Part shown: in pieces, positions 17,131 through 25,623 of the stretch
How the letters are laid out: each line of letters starts with the position of its first letter
Numbering within the stretch: position 1 is the first letter of the stretch
NCBI GenBank assembly: GCA_020161135.1
Contig: JAIUOB010000002.1
Location: 930,001 to 994,000 of the forward strand
Direction: 5' to 3'
Length of the DNA: 64,000 nt
Origin: Gemmatimonadota bacterium
GTDB lineage: Bacteria > Gemmatimonadota > Gemmatimonadetes > Gemmatimonadales > Gemmatimonadaceae
Translations under genes and position numbers: made by a program
The notes under the pieces: generated by a model
Database searches by the model: none
The model's input: only the letters and a program-made list of their open reading frames with translations
What the model was told of the DNA's origin: nothing

Positions 17131-17793
17131 CTAGCGGTCCGCGCGCGGCGTCGGGCGCCACCCGGTCAGCTGGGTGATGGTGGCCAGCGCGACGTCGGTG
17201 GGAATCGCCACCGACTCGCGCACCATGTACTCCAGCACGGCGCGACTTGCCGAGATGGGGCTCGTGCGCGTGGGCGACGGCAGCGGCTCGAGGCCGTGCA
17301 GGCGTGCGAGCAGGTCGAGACGGAGCATGTGAAACGGATCGCTCACGAGCAGCACGCGCGGCCTGTCCCCCGGCAGCGAGTCCCGCAGCGCACGGAGCAG
17401 GGTGGACGCGCCCGACATCGAGGCCAGCGTCGTGCGCCCTGCGGGCTCCATGAGAATGACCGTCGTCGGCACACCACGGCGCACGAGATAGCGGCGCCCC
17501 GCCGCGGCCTCGCTGATGAGATCGCCGGGGCGACGACCGCCCGTCACCACCACGCGGGGCGCGCGCCGTCCCTTCCACAACGCCAGCGCGTGGTCGAGCC
17601 GTGAGCGCAGCACCGGCGAGGGACGTCCGCCGTACTGCGCCGCGCCAAGCACGACGATCGCGTCGGCCGGGCCGGCCGCGCTGCGCCGTGCCCACACGCC
17701 GATGCCGCCCAGCACGAGCAGCCACCCCGCCAGCAGCACCGTGCCGAGCCGCAACACGAGGCGGGTGAATCGGGTGCGGGACGCGCGGGCCAT
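17131..17793 (-). CDS. YdcF/SanA-type DUF218 membrane protein
   Basis: The product has 220 residues. One N-terminal membrane helix (about residues 15-35) precedes the DUF218 fold: DAIVVLGAAQYGGRPSPVL, RVVVTGGRRPGD, LMEPAGRTTLASM and VLLVSDPFHMLRL. The conserved acidic/His set of ElyC-SanA-YdcF proteins is visible. E. coli homologues affect cell-envelope precursor (undecaprenyl-phosphate carrier) metabolism and vancomycin tolerance; the biochemical reaction is not established. It converges on the lipoprotein ending at 17115. Confidence 0.85.
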   Translation of the reverse strand: MARASRTRFTRLVLRLGTVLLAGWLLVLGGIGVWARRSAAGPADAIVVLGAAQYGGRPSPVLRSRLDHALALWKGRRAPRVVVTGGRRPGDLISEAAAGRRYLVRRGVPTTVILMEPAGRTTLASMSGASTLLRALRDSLPGDRPRVLLVSDPFHMLRLDLLARLHGLEPLPSPTRTSPISASRAVLEYMVRESVAIPTDVALATITQLTGWRPTPRADR

Positions 17794-17825
17794 GCTGCCA
17801 AACTAGCCACCCGCACCCGGCAGGG

Positions 17826-19238
17826 TCAGGCGAGCGGCGCGCGGTCGCCTGGCTGCGGAATCGTCACATGGAAGTCGTCGGCGCGCAGCCGTTCCGCGAA
17901 GGCCTCCTGCGCCGGCGGTTCGCCGTGTACCAGGTAGACGTGCGGACGCGAACGGCCGTCCGCGACACCATGCTGGCGCACCGCCTGCAGCCAGCGGTGC
18001 AGCTCGCCACGGTCGCCGTGTGCACTGTACCCGTTCAGCACCACGACCTGCGCCGCGAGCGGTACCTCCTCGCCGAAGATCTTGAGCACCGGCCGACGCT
18101 CCACGATGCGCCGGCCCAGCGTGTGCTCCGCCTGGAAGCCGACGATGAGAATCGTGTTGCGCGCATCGGCCGCCCCACCGCGCAGGTGATGCAGGATGCG
18201 TCCCGATTCGACCATCCCGCTCGCGGCGATGATGATCATCGGCCCGTGGCGGCTGTTGAGCGCCTTCGAGGCCGCGACGTCCCGGGTGAACTCCACCATC
18301 GGGAAGTCGAACAGCGTCGTGGTGCGCCGCACGAGCTCCTCGCTGTGGTCGAACACCTCGGGGTGCATCGCGAACACACTCGTCGCATCGGTCGCGAGCG
18401 GCGAATCGACGAAGATCGGGATCGCCGGGATCTCCCCGGCGCGCTGCAGCGCATGCAGGTCGTACAGCAGCTCCTGCGTGCGCCCCACCGCGAACGCCGG
18501 GATGAGCACCCGTCCCCCACGCGCCGCCGTCTCGCGCACCACCTGCGCGAGCTGCGCCCGCGCGCCCTCGACCGACTCGTGGTCGCGATTGCCGTAGGTG
18601 CTCTCGCAGAGGATCACGTCGGCGCCGTGCGGCGGCGGCTCCGGGTCGCGGATGATCGGCAGTCCCGACCGACCGATGTCGCCCGAGAAGACCACCCGCT
18701 TGAACGTGTCGCCCTCGCGGACTTCGAGGGTCACCGACGCGCTGCCGAGGATGTGTCCTGCCTCGGTGAACATCGCGCGCACGCCATCGGTGACCTCGAA
18801 CCACTTGTGATAGGGCATCCCGATCATCGCCTCCTGCGTGCGACGCGCATCCTCCACGCGATACAGCGGCTCGATGTGCTCGTCGCGATGCCGCGCGAGA
18901 TAGTCGGCGTCCTTCTCCTGGATCTGCGCGCTGTCGGCGAGCATGATCGCGCACAGGTCGCGCGTGGCCGCCGTGCACCAGATGGTGCCCCGGTAGCCCT
19001 GGGCCACGAGATAGGGCAGCCGTCCCGCATGATCGATGTGCGCATGCGACAGCACCACCGCATCGATCTCGTCGACCGGCACCGGCAGCCGCTCGTTCTT
19101 CGCGCGCGATTCGCTGCGCTTGCCCTGGAACATGCCGCAGTCGAGCAGCACGGTGCGGGCGTGGGAGCCGGTGCCGATCCGCAGGATGTGGCAGGAGCCG
19201 GTGACTTCACCGGCTGCGCCGGAAAATTCGATGTGCAT
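17826..19238 (-). CDS. Metallo-beta-lactamase/beta-CASP RNA-processing nuclease
   Basis: The product is about 470 residues. The metallo-beta-lactamase core has LSHAHIDHAGRLPYL (HxHxDH, two-zinc site), a His in TEAGHILGSAS, and SGDIGRSG. The beta-CASP insert has GGRVLIPAFAVGRTQELLYDL and PIFVDSPLATDAT. Motifs B/C are in IIAASGMVESGRILHHL and NGYSAHGDRGEL. This is the CPSF73/YsH1-like family found widely in bacteria, acting as RNA endo- or 5' exonuclease. I choose ATG 19238, giving MHIEFSGAAGEVTGSCH, the canonical family start; ATG 19286 would add 16 residues. The gene ends 33 bp upstream of the ydcF-like start on the same strand, so co-transcription is possible. Confidence 0.93.
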   Translation of the reverse strand: MHIEFSGAAGEVTGSCHILRIGTGSHARTVLLDCGMFQGKRSESRAKNERLPVPVDEIDAVVLSHAHIDHAGRLPYLVAQGYRGTIWCTAATRDLCAIMLADSAQIQEKDADYLARHRDEHIEPLYRVEDARRTQEAMIGMPYHKWFEVTDGVRAMFTEAGHILGSASVTLEVREGDTFKRVVFSGDIGRSGLPIIRDPEPPPHGADVILCESTYGNRDHESVEGARAQLAQVVRETAARGGRVLIPAFAVGRTQELLYDLHALQRAGEIPAIPIFVDSPLATDATSVFAMHPEVFDHSEELVRRTTTLFDFPMVEFTRDVAASKALNSRHGPMIIIAASGMVESGRILHHLRGGAADARNTILIVGFQAEHTLGRRIVERRPVLKIFGEEVPLAAQVVVLNGYSAHGDRGELHRWLQAVRQHGVADGRSRPHVYLVHGEPPAQEAFAERLRADDFHVTIPQPGDRAPLA

Positions 19239-19350
19239 GCGCAGGGGAGACGGGGAGGAGATGGCAGGACGCGGGGGCGGCGTCATCGAATACTGATTCG
19301 CGACGTCCGCCCCCGCATCGGTTGTCCTCCAACTTCCCTGACCGGTGCCC

Positions 19351-19569
19351 CTACCACTCCCGGTCGCGCGGCCACTCCGCCAGCGGACCGGGTCGCCAAC
19401 TCCGAGCCCGGTACCACCAGCGTCGCGCCGCATCCCGCCACGAGAGACGGGCGGCGTCGGGCGGCGCCCAGCCGCCACCCGCGTGGTGGACCCGCATGCG
19501 CGCCTGCGGGTCCGCGCCGTACCGCTGCCGGCTCTGCGCCGGTCTGCTGTGCATCGGCATGCTGCTCAT
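19351..19569 (-). CDS. Possible small Arg/Trp-rich protein (72 aa)
   Basis: The 594-bp gap between the beta-CASP nuclease and the AAA+ regulator holds one small frame with a strong Shine-Dalgarno (GGAGGGAACCG before ATG). The product starts MSSMPMHSRPAQSRQRYG and ends with a Trp/Arg-rich tail (WWYRARSWRPGPLAEW). I recognise no family. In such GC-rich DNA a chance frame is quite possible; the ribosome site is the main support. Nothing else in the gap (19239-19350 and 19570-19832) looks like a gene. Confidence 0.4.
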   Translation of the reverse strand: MSSMPMHSRPAQSRQRYGADPQARMRVHHAGGGWAPPDAARLSWRDAARRWWYRARSWRPGPLAEWPRDREW

Positions 19570-19832
19570 CGGTTCCCTCCCTCCGCTTCGTCGCGTGGGC
19601 ACTGCCGGCACCGTCCGCCTCCTGCGTGACAGGTGCCACGATCGATCCACGCCGGCACTCGACCGTCCAGCTCGTCCGGGACACTGTCACCGACCCCGTC
19701 GCCCGCGCCGCGAGCCACGTCACCCTGTGCGCGACATCGCATCGCGGCGTGTTGGGTGCGTCACATCCTGCCGGTCACGCGCTGCGACGCACGGGGTGCG
19801 CGTACCGCAGCACGTGCCTTACGGCCCGCGCG

Positions 19833-21023
19833 CTAGGCTTGCGCGGGCGCGCCGTCGACCGGCTCGCCGCCGGCGTAGTCGCCACCGACGTAGTCGCCGC
19901 CCCGCAGGGCGCGCCGAACCAGCAGCTTCTGCAACGACTGGCGATGCAGCCCCAGCGCGCGCGCCGTGCGCGCGATGTTGCCGTCGTGTCGCGCGAGCGC
20001 CGCACCGAGATACGCCCGGTCGAATTCCCGGAGCGCCACCGCGCGGGCCTCGGCGAACGGCAAGCCCGCCGCCGCCTCTACCAGCGACACGACCGGTGGC
20101 ATCACCGGAGACATGACCGACGGCGTGGTCGCGGCGCGCGTCGGAGCCGGTGCCGGCAGCATGGCAGACGACGTCGCGCCTGACGACACCGACGGGTGCC
20201 CCAGCGCGAGCGTCGCCGGCAGGTCGCCGGCATCGATCTCGTCGCTGTCGCACATCACCAGCGCCCCCTCGATGACGTTGCGCAACTCACGCACGTTGCC
20301 CGGCCACTCGTGCCGCATGAGCCGCGCCAACGCCGCAGTGGACAGGCGACGCGGCGGCAACCCGTGACGCTCGGCGAAGAGCTGCATGAACCGTGTCGCG
20401 AGCAGCGGGATGTCCGTCTTGTGCTCACGCAGCGGCGGCATCGCCAGCGTGACGACGTTGAGACGGTACAGCAGGTCGTCGCGAAAGCGGTCCTCCTGGA
20501 CCAGCGCCTCGAGCGGACGCGCACTCGACGCCACGATGCGCACGTCCACCTGTGTCGGCGACTCGGCGCCCAGTCGCGTGGTCTCGCCCGTCGCGAGCAG
20601 CCGCAGCAACCGGGCCTGCGCCGAGGCGCTCAGGGCGTCCACCTGGTCGAGAAAGAGCGTGCCGCCGTGCGCCGCTTCCACCAGGCCCGCATGATCGCGC
20701 ACGGCACCGGGGTACGCGCCGCGCACCGATCCGAACAGCTCGCGCTCGACATGGGCGGTGGCGTGCGACGCGCAGTGCACCGCCACGAACGGACCATCAC
20801 GACGCGCGCTCTCTTCGTGCAGCGCCCGCGCCGCCAGCGACTTGCCGCTCCCGCCTTCACCCGTGAGCAGCACGGGCATCTCCGCGCGCCCCGCGCGCCC
20901 GAGCGCGCGATACAACACCCGCATCACCGCCGCGTCGCCGTACAGCCCATGGAACGCGTGCGGGGCGCGCAGCGCGGGCACAAGCCGCGCGACGCTCGCT
21001 TCCACCATCGTTGCATGACTCAT
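19833..21023 (-). CDS. AAA+ enhancer-binding-protein-like regulator with aberrant GAFTGA and Walker B, Fis-type HTH
   Basis: The product is about 396 residues with no recognisable receiver domain. The AAA+ core has Walker A GEGGSGKS, ELFGSVRGAYPGA at the sigma-54 loop position, GGTLFLDQVDALS at Walker B, RFRDDLLYRLNV, and WPGNVRELRN. The GAFTGA loop is changed to GAYPGA and the Walker B Glu to Gln. In classical enhancer-binding proteins the Thr contacts sigma-54 and the Glu is needed for ATP hydrolysis. The C-terminus is a Fis-type HTH (GNIARTARALGLHRQSLQKLL) followed by a Gly/Asp tail with GGDY repeats. ATG 21023 is preferred over GTG 21029. A terminator separates it from the upstream kinase/regulator operon. 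Confidence 0.9.
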   Translation of the reverse strand: MSHATMVEASVARLVPALRAPHAFHGLYGDAAVMRVLYRALGRAGRAEMPVLLTGEGGSGKSLAARALHEESARRDGPFVAVHCASHATAHVERELFGSVRGAYPGAVRDHAGLVEAAHGGTLFLDQVDALSASAQARLLRLLATGETTRLGAESPTQVDVRIVASSARPLEALVQEDRFRDDLLYRLNVVTLAMPPLREHKTDIPLLATRFMQLFAERHGLPPRRLSTAALARLMRHEWPGNVRELRNVIEGALVMCDSDEIDAGDLPATLALGHPSVSSGATSSAMLPAPAPTRAATTPSVMSPVMPPVVSLVEAAAGLPFAEARAVALREFDRAYLGAALARHDGNIARTARALGLHRQSLQKLLVRRALRGGDYVGGDYAGGEPVDGAPAQA

Positions 21024-21060
21024 GTGCACTGGCCCTGGTGAGGGGACCCGGGAAACAAAA

Positions 21061-21103
21061 AAGGCGCGAGAGCCGCTCTGCGGGGAGCGTGCCTTCGCGC
21101 CTT
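21061..21103 (-). terminator. Rho-independent terminator after the response regulator
   Basis: On the minus strand AAGGCGCGA and TCGCGCCTT pair, with an inner CGCTC/GAGCG stem, followed by TTTTTTGTTT. This closes the DUF2156-LOG-kinase-regulator operon before the AAA+ regulator gene. The rest of the 223-bp gap holds nothing I can name. Confidence 0.85.
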
Positions 21104-21246
21104 CGACTGCCCGGAACCAAGTGTCCCGTCCGTCAAGGGTGGATCGTCTGGCGATCCGTTTGTCCCTGCCAAGATTGCGAGGAGTGCGGGACCATGCAAC
21201 CCCCGGCTGGTCCCAGGTGTGTCATGCATCACGCACGGTTCGTCAC

Positions 21247-22026
21247 CTACGCATGTCGCAGCACGAGCTCCAATTTGTGGCGTAAGTCGCCGAGTGCCTT
21301 GGACTTGAACGATGCCCGTGTGGCCTCCAGCACGCTGATCGTCTCCTCGATGGCGGCGCGCAGTTGAGCCCCACGGGGGCAATTGATGAGCTGACAGGGA
21401 TGCCCCTCCCCGGGAGCCTGTCCCGCGAGCGCGCGACCCAGTTGCTCGAGATCGGTCAGGCTGCCCATGACATTGCGCAGCGTAAGGCCGAGGAACTGAT
21501 CGATCTCCGACGACGCCGGAGCCGTCGGGCTCGTCGTCAGCAGCGTGTCGCGGACCTCGCCCAATGCGGTCGTCGCGCGCGCCTCCAGCCGCGCTTCGGC
21601 CGCCTGCGCGGCGCGATACGACCGGAAGCGCGCCACCGCCTGCGTCACCCGCGCCAGCAGGTCCGGGAAGTGCACCGGCTTCACGAGGTACGCCGCCACC
21701 GGCAGTTCAATGGACGCGACCGCCGACCGCACCGACGGGAAGCCGGTGATGATGATGATCGGCAACCCACCGCTCAGGTGCGCGACCTGCCGCACCAGGT
21801 CGAGATCGGCATTGCCGGGCATCTCGAGATCGGTGATGAGCAGGTCGAACGCGCCCTCACCCCACGCGCTGCCGGCGGTGGCGCTCCGCGCCGCCGCGAT
21901 TGCCGCCACCGCCGACGTCGCGTCGGCCGCGGTGTCCACCGCGAACCCCTCGCGACGCAGCAGCTCCGCCGTGGACGTGAGGAAGGTGGGCTCGTCGTCG
22001 GCGATCAGGATGCGACCACGACTCAT
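21247..22026 (-). CDS. Two-component response regulator with receiver domain and non-standard C-terminal region
   Basis: The product has 259 residues. The receiver domain is complete: Asp10/Asp11, phospho-acceptor Asp66 in LLITDLEMPG, Thr94 in IIITGFP, Lys116 in LVKPVHF. After a helical linker the C-terminal ~100 residues contain CQLINCPRGAQLRAAIEE and a terminal FKSKALGDLRHKLE helix. I see no HTH, GGDEF or enzymatic motif, so output may be protein-protein; the two Cys residues could matter but nothing proves it. The ATG overlaps the kinase stop (ATGA), so this is the cognate partner of that kinase. Confidence 0.93.
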   Translation of the reverse strand: MSRGRILIADDEPTFLTSTAELLRREGFAVDTAADATSAVAAIAAARSATAGSAWGEGAFDLLITDLEMPGNADLDLVRQVAHLSGGLPIIIITGFPSVRSAVASIELPVAAYLVKPVHFPDLLARVTQAVARFRSYRAAQAAEARLEARATTALGEVRDTLLTTSPTAPASSEIDQFLGLTLRNVMGSLTDLEQLGRALAGQAPGEGHPCQLINCPRGAQLRAAIEETISVLEATRASFKSKALGDLRHKLELVLRHA

Positions 22027-25016
22027 GTCAACGCTCCGGTCTCGAGAGGAGTGAGCGGCAGGCGCACCTCGAACGCGGCGCCACCGCCCGGACGCTCGTG
22101 CACCGACACGCGACCGCCCACGGCATGCACCGACTGGCGCACCAGCGCGAGTCCGATGCCCATACCACCGGTCTTGGTCGAGCGGTCCTTCGTGCTGAAG
22201 AACGGTTCGAAGATGCGCTCGCGCAGCGCCGCGGGGACCCCCGGTCCTTCATCGCTCACGGTCAGCACGCAGGCGTCCCCGTCCACGGCGGCACGCACCG
22301 CGATGGTGCCCTGCGGCGGGGACACGTCGAAGGCGTTCTGCACGAGGTTGTACAGCGCCTGTCGCAGCAGCGCATCCGGCACCGGCACCATGGAGGGCGC
22401 CTGGGCGAGGTCGGTGACCACCCGCACCTGCCGTCCGCGATTCACCTGCTCGAGAAAGCTCACTGCGTCGCCCACCGCCAGCACCACCGACGCCTGCGTC
22501 GCGTGCGCCGGATCGGGACGATACGTCTCGTACAATTGCCGCGTGACCGCCGCGATGCGGCCGATCTCGCGCTCGATCGCACCGACGAAATGATGATGCG
22601 GATGCTCCGGCGGAATCGCGCCGCGTACGAGCAGGAACGCATTCTGGATGCCGGCCAGCGGGTTGTTGATCTCGTGCGCGACGCGCGCCGCCAACTGGCC
22701 CAGCGTCGTCAACGTGCTCGCCTCGCGCAGCGCCTCCTCGGCCCGAATGCGCAGCGTCAGGTCGCGTCCCTCGGCGATCACCTGCGTCACCGCGCGCTGC
22801 GCGTCGAGAATGGGCGTGAGCGAGAAGTCGATGGTGACGGCACGATCGCCGCCGCTCGTCACCTCCACTTCGAAGCGCTGCAGCTCCCCGGCGGCGGCGC
22901 GACGGAACCGTTCCTCGACGCGCTGCACCGTCTGCGGCTGCTCCGCCCACCAGGGGGCGCGCCAGAGCGTCGCGCCCTGCAACGCGTCGGGGCTGACCCC
23001 GGCCAGCTCCGCGGCCGCCCGGTTCGCCTCGAGAATCGTCCCGTCGAGATCAAGCAGCACCTGCACCTGGTAGGCCGTGTCGAACATCGCGCGGAAGCGA
23101 CGCTCACTCGCATCGCGCGCCGCCTCGGCGCGCTCCCGCTCCGTCACCTCGGCCGACACCCCCAGCAGACGCCGCGCGGCACCACGGGCATCGCGCTCCA
23201 CCACGCGACCACGGTCGACGAGCGTGTGCCACGACCCGTCGACCGCCTGCACCCGATACGCGCACTCGAACACCTCGGTGCGTCCGGCCAGATGCTGGTC
23301 GAGCGCCTGCTGCAGTCGTGCGGCGTCCTCCGGATGCACCCGCGCGCGCCACGGCACGAGACCGTCGGGGGCCTCCGCCGCATCGAGTCCCAGGTGGCGC
23401 AGCAGGCCCGCGCTGCGTGAGGCGAGCCCCGTGGCGACGTCCAGCTCCCACACGCCGTCGGTGGCGCCTTCGATCGCGCGCTGCATCCGGGCCATCCCTT
23501 CGCCCCGCGCCTGCTCGAACAGCCGACGCTGCTGCCAGAGCGTCACGGCCAGCAGCCACACCACCGCGAGGCCAAGGGTGAGCACCACGCCCGGCAACGT
23601 CGACGGTGCGCCGCCGCCCTGCGTCAGCTCGACCTGGAAGTCGCGCACCCCCAGTCGCAGGGTGCGACGCGACGGCGCGTTCCCCAGGCGACCACGCGCA
23701 AGCAGCACCGAGTCGCCCACCGACACGCGCAGTGCCACGTCGCCGTTCGACTCGTCCTGGAGGAGCTGCAGCAACGCGCGCTCATCGACGAACGCGACGA
23801 GCAGCGTGGGTCCACGCACCGGCGAGACCACGGGATACCACAGCACGAGCCGCGACGGCGCGGCGCCGAGCAGGTCGGTGTGCCGCGCGGCGATCGTGTC
23901 GGTCATCCGCGCCGGCATGGCGTCATCCAATGCGTCGGCGTGCCGCTGCACGAAGCGCGTGAACGCCGGCGTGTACGCGGGCTGCAGCACCGCGGCGAGC
24001 GCACTCTGCTCCGGCACCACCGACTGCAGCACCCGTCCGGTCGAGTCCAGCCACGCAATGCCCTGCAGGCCATCGGTCTCCGCGACGAGACGTGGCAGCG
24101 TCGTGCGCCACGGCACCTCGTCGCCCGACGCCGCGAGGAAGGCGGCGGTGCGTCCGATCGCGCGATTCAGCGAGCGGAACTGCCGCTGCACCGCGCGGTC
24201 GAGCGAGGCGTAGGTCAGCGCGTCGCGCGCCTGCGCGTTCGCCTGCTCCCGCACCCGCAGCGCCTGCCACAGGGACGCCACCACCAGTGTTCCGCTGACG
24301 GCCACCAGGAGCGGCCCCCATCGCGGCGAGACCGTTGGCGTCGGCTCCCCGCCACCGACGCGCTGCAGCAAGGCCGCACCGAGCAGCAGCATCGCGAGCA
24401 GCCCCGAGAGCGGCGCACGCCACGCCGCCACCCACGTGCCTTCGGACAGGCCGACGAGCTGCGTCAGGAACTGCGCGCCGGCGATGCCCACCTGCAGCGA
24501 CGCCAGTGCCCCCACCACCTGCTGTCGCTGCTCGGCCTGCGGGCCGCGCCGCGCCGCCAGCAGCAGCAGCAGCGCCGAGGCATGCAGCACGTACAGCAGC
24601 CCCAGCGACACCGGCAGTGCACGATCGACGGCCGTGAGCGACGGAAAGCGCGCATGCAACCACGCATCACCCGGGAGCACCACATTGCCCAGCCCGAACC
24701 CCACGCCCAGCAGGGCGAGCCCGGTCCCGAGCACGGCCAGCCACGCGGCCACCCGGCGATGTCCGCCAAGCTTCGCGAGCATTGCACTCGACGCGAGGAT
24801 CGGGAGCGCGGCGCTCCATGGATGTGTCGGCGCGAACGTCGCCACCGGCTGCACAAGGCTGCGCACACCGAGCAGCCACCCCACCAGGGCCGGGAGCGAC
24901 GTGGTCAGTGCGGCCAGCGCGAGCCACCGCGCGGGACGCGTCGTATCGCGCTCGCCGCGCGCCGCGCCGTCCACCGGCGGTGCGGCCGACGACGTCACGG
25001 ACGGGCGCGTCGACAC
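22023..25016 (-). CDS. Multi-TM sensor histidine kinase with CHASE-like extracytoplasmic domain and two PAS domains
   Basis: The product is about 997 residues. Six membrane helices (residues 31-220) are followed by a seventh (234-252), a ~200-residue outer domain (about 258-460), and another helix (about 467-487). The outer domain contains GLQGIAWLDSTGRVLQSVVP and LVLWYPVVSPVRGPTLLVAF, reminiscent of CHASE sensors. Two PAS domains follow (about 505-625 and 637-755), then HisKA with ARVAHEINNPL (phospho-His near 781), N-box NLVQNAFDV, G1 SDEGPGVP, F-box FFSTKD and G2 GGMGIGLAL. GTG 25016 begins one base after the LOG stop; it has no Shine-Dalgarno of its own, so coupling is likely. The CHASE assignment is tentative. 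Confidence 0.9.
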   Translation of the reverse strand: MSTRPSVTSSAAPPVDGAARGERDTTRPARWLALAALTTSLPALVGWLLGVRSLVQPVATFAPTHPWSAALPILASSAMLAKLGGHRRVAAWLAVLGTGLALLGVGFGLGNVVLPGDAWLHARFPSLTAVDRALPVSLGLLYVLHASALLLLLAARRGPQAEQRQQVVGALASLQVGIAGAQFLTQLVGLSEGTWVAAWRAPLSGLLAMLLLGAALLQRVGGGEPTPTVSPRWGPLLVAVSGTLVVASLWQALRVREQANAQARDALTYASLDRAVQRQFRSLNRAIGRTAAFLAASGDEVPWRTTLPRLVAETDGLQGIAWLDSTGRVLQSVVPEQSALAAVLQPAYTPAFTRFVQRHADALDDAMPARMTDTIAARHTDLLGAAPSRLVLWYPVVSPVRGPTLLVAFVDERALLQLLQDESNGDVALRVSVGDSVLLARGRLGNAPSRRTLRLGVRDFQVELTQGGGAPSTLPGVVLTLGLAVVWLLAVTLWQQRRLFEQARGEGMARMQRAIEGATDGVWELDVATGLASRSAGLLRHLGLDAAEAPDGLVPWRARVHPEDAARLQQALDQHLAGRTEVFECAYRVQAVDGSWHTLVDRGRVVERDARGAARRLLGVSAEVTERERAEAARDASERRFRAMFDTAYQVQVLLDLDGTILEANRAAAELAGVSPDALQGATLWRAPWWAEQPQTVQRVEERFRRAAAGELQRFEVEVTSGGDRAVTIDFSLTPILDAQRAVTQVIAEGRDLTLRIRAEEALREASTLTTLGQLAARVAHEINNPLAGIQNAFLLVRGAIPPEHPHHHFVGAIEREIGRIAAVTRQLYETYRPDPAHATQASVVLAVGDAVSFLEQVNRGRQVRVVTDLAQAPSMVPVPDALLRQALYNLVQNAFDVSPPQGTIAVRAAVDGDACVLTVSDEGPGVPAALRERIFEPFFSTKDRSTKTGGMGIGLALVRQSVHAVGGRVSVHERPGGGAAFEVRLPLTPLETGALT

Positions 25017-25017
25017 G

Positions 25018-25614
25018 TCAGGTCTCGCCCAACCGCAGCCAGCGGCGGGTGACGGGGGCCTCGAACCGGTGCAGCGCGGCCAGCAGCGCGTCCGGGGTGG
25101 CCGCCTGCACGAGCCACTGCTGCGGCGCGCCGCGCAGGAAGCCGGCCGTGTCGAGATGCGCGAGCAGCGCCCGCAGCGGATGCCAGAAGCCGTCCGTGTC
25201 GAGCAGTCCCATCGGCTTGGTGTGCACGCCCAGTTGGGCCCACGTCCATGTCTCGAAGAACTCCTCGAGTGTGCCGATGCCGCCGGGCAGGGTGATGAAG
25301 GCGTCGGAGAGCTCCGCCATGAGCGCCTTCCGCTCGTGCATCGAGTCGACGATGTGCAGCGCGGTGAGGCCATGATGCGCGACCTCGCGCTGCACGAGCG
25401 CATGCGGCATCACCCCGATCACCTCGCCCCCGGTCGCCAGCGCCGCGTCGGCGAGTGCGCCCATGAGCCCGATGCGGCCGCCGCCGTACACCACCGCGAT
25501 GCCCTGCGACGCCAGCAGCGCGCCCAACGCGCGGGCCGCCTCACGATGGCCGGCGTGCACGCCATCGTTCGACCCGCAGTAGATCCCGATGCGTCGATAC
25601 GTCTGGAGGGTCAT
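25018..25614 (-). CDS. LOG-family nucleoside 5'-monophosphate phosphoribohydrolase
   Basis: The product has 198 residues. Signature motifs are YCGSNDG, VVYGGGRIGLMG, MHERKALMAEL and LPGGIGTLEEFFETWTW, containing the PGGxGTxxE phosphoribose site and the catalytic Arg/Glu of LOG (lonely guy, TIGR00730) proteins. These enzymes release the base from AMP-type nucleotides; in plants and some bacteria they activate cytokinin. Bacterial members often act on AMP or have unproven substrates. It is encoded 9 bp after the DUF2156 gene and immediately before the histidine kinase, in one operon. Confidence 0.95.
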   Translation of the reverse strand: MTLQTYRRIGIYCGSNDGVHAGHREAARALGALLASQGIAVVYGGGRIGLMGALADAALATGGEVIGVMPHALVQREVAHHGLTALHIVDSMHERKALMAELSDAFITLPGGIGTLEEFFETWTWAQLGVHTKPMGLLDTDGFWHPLRALLAHLDTAGFLRGAPQQWLVQAATPDALLAALHRFEAPVTRRWLRLGET

Positions 25615-25623
25615 GCGTCGAAG

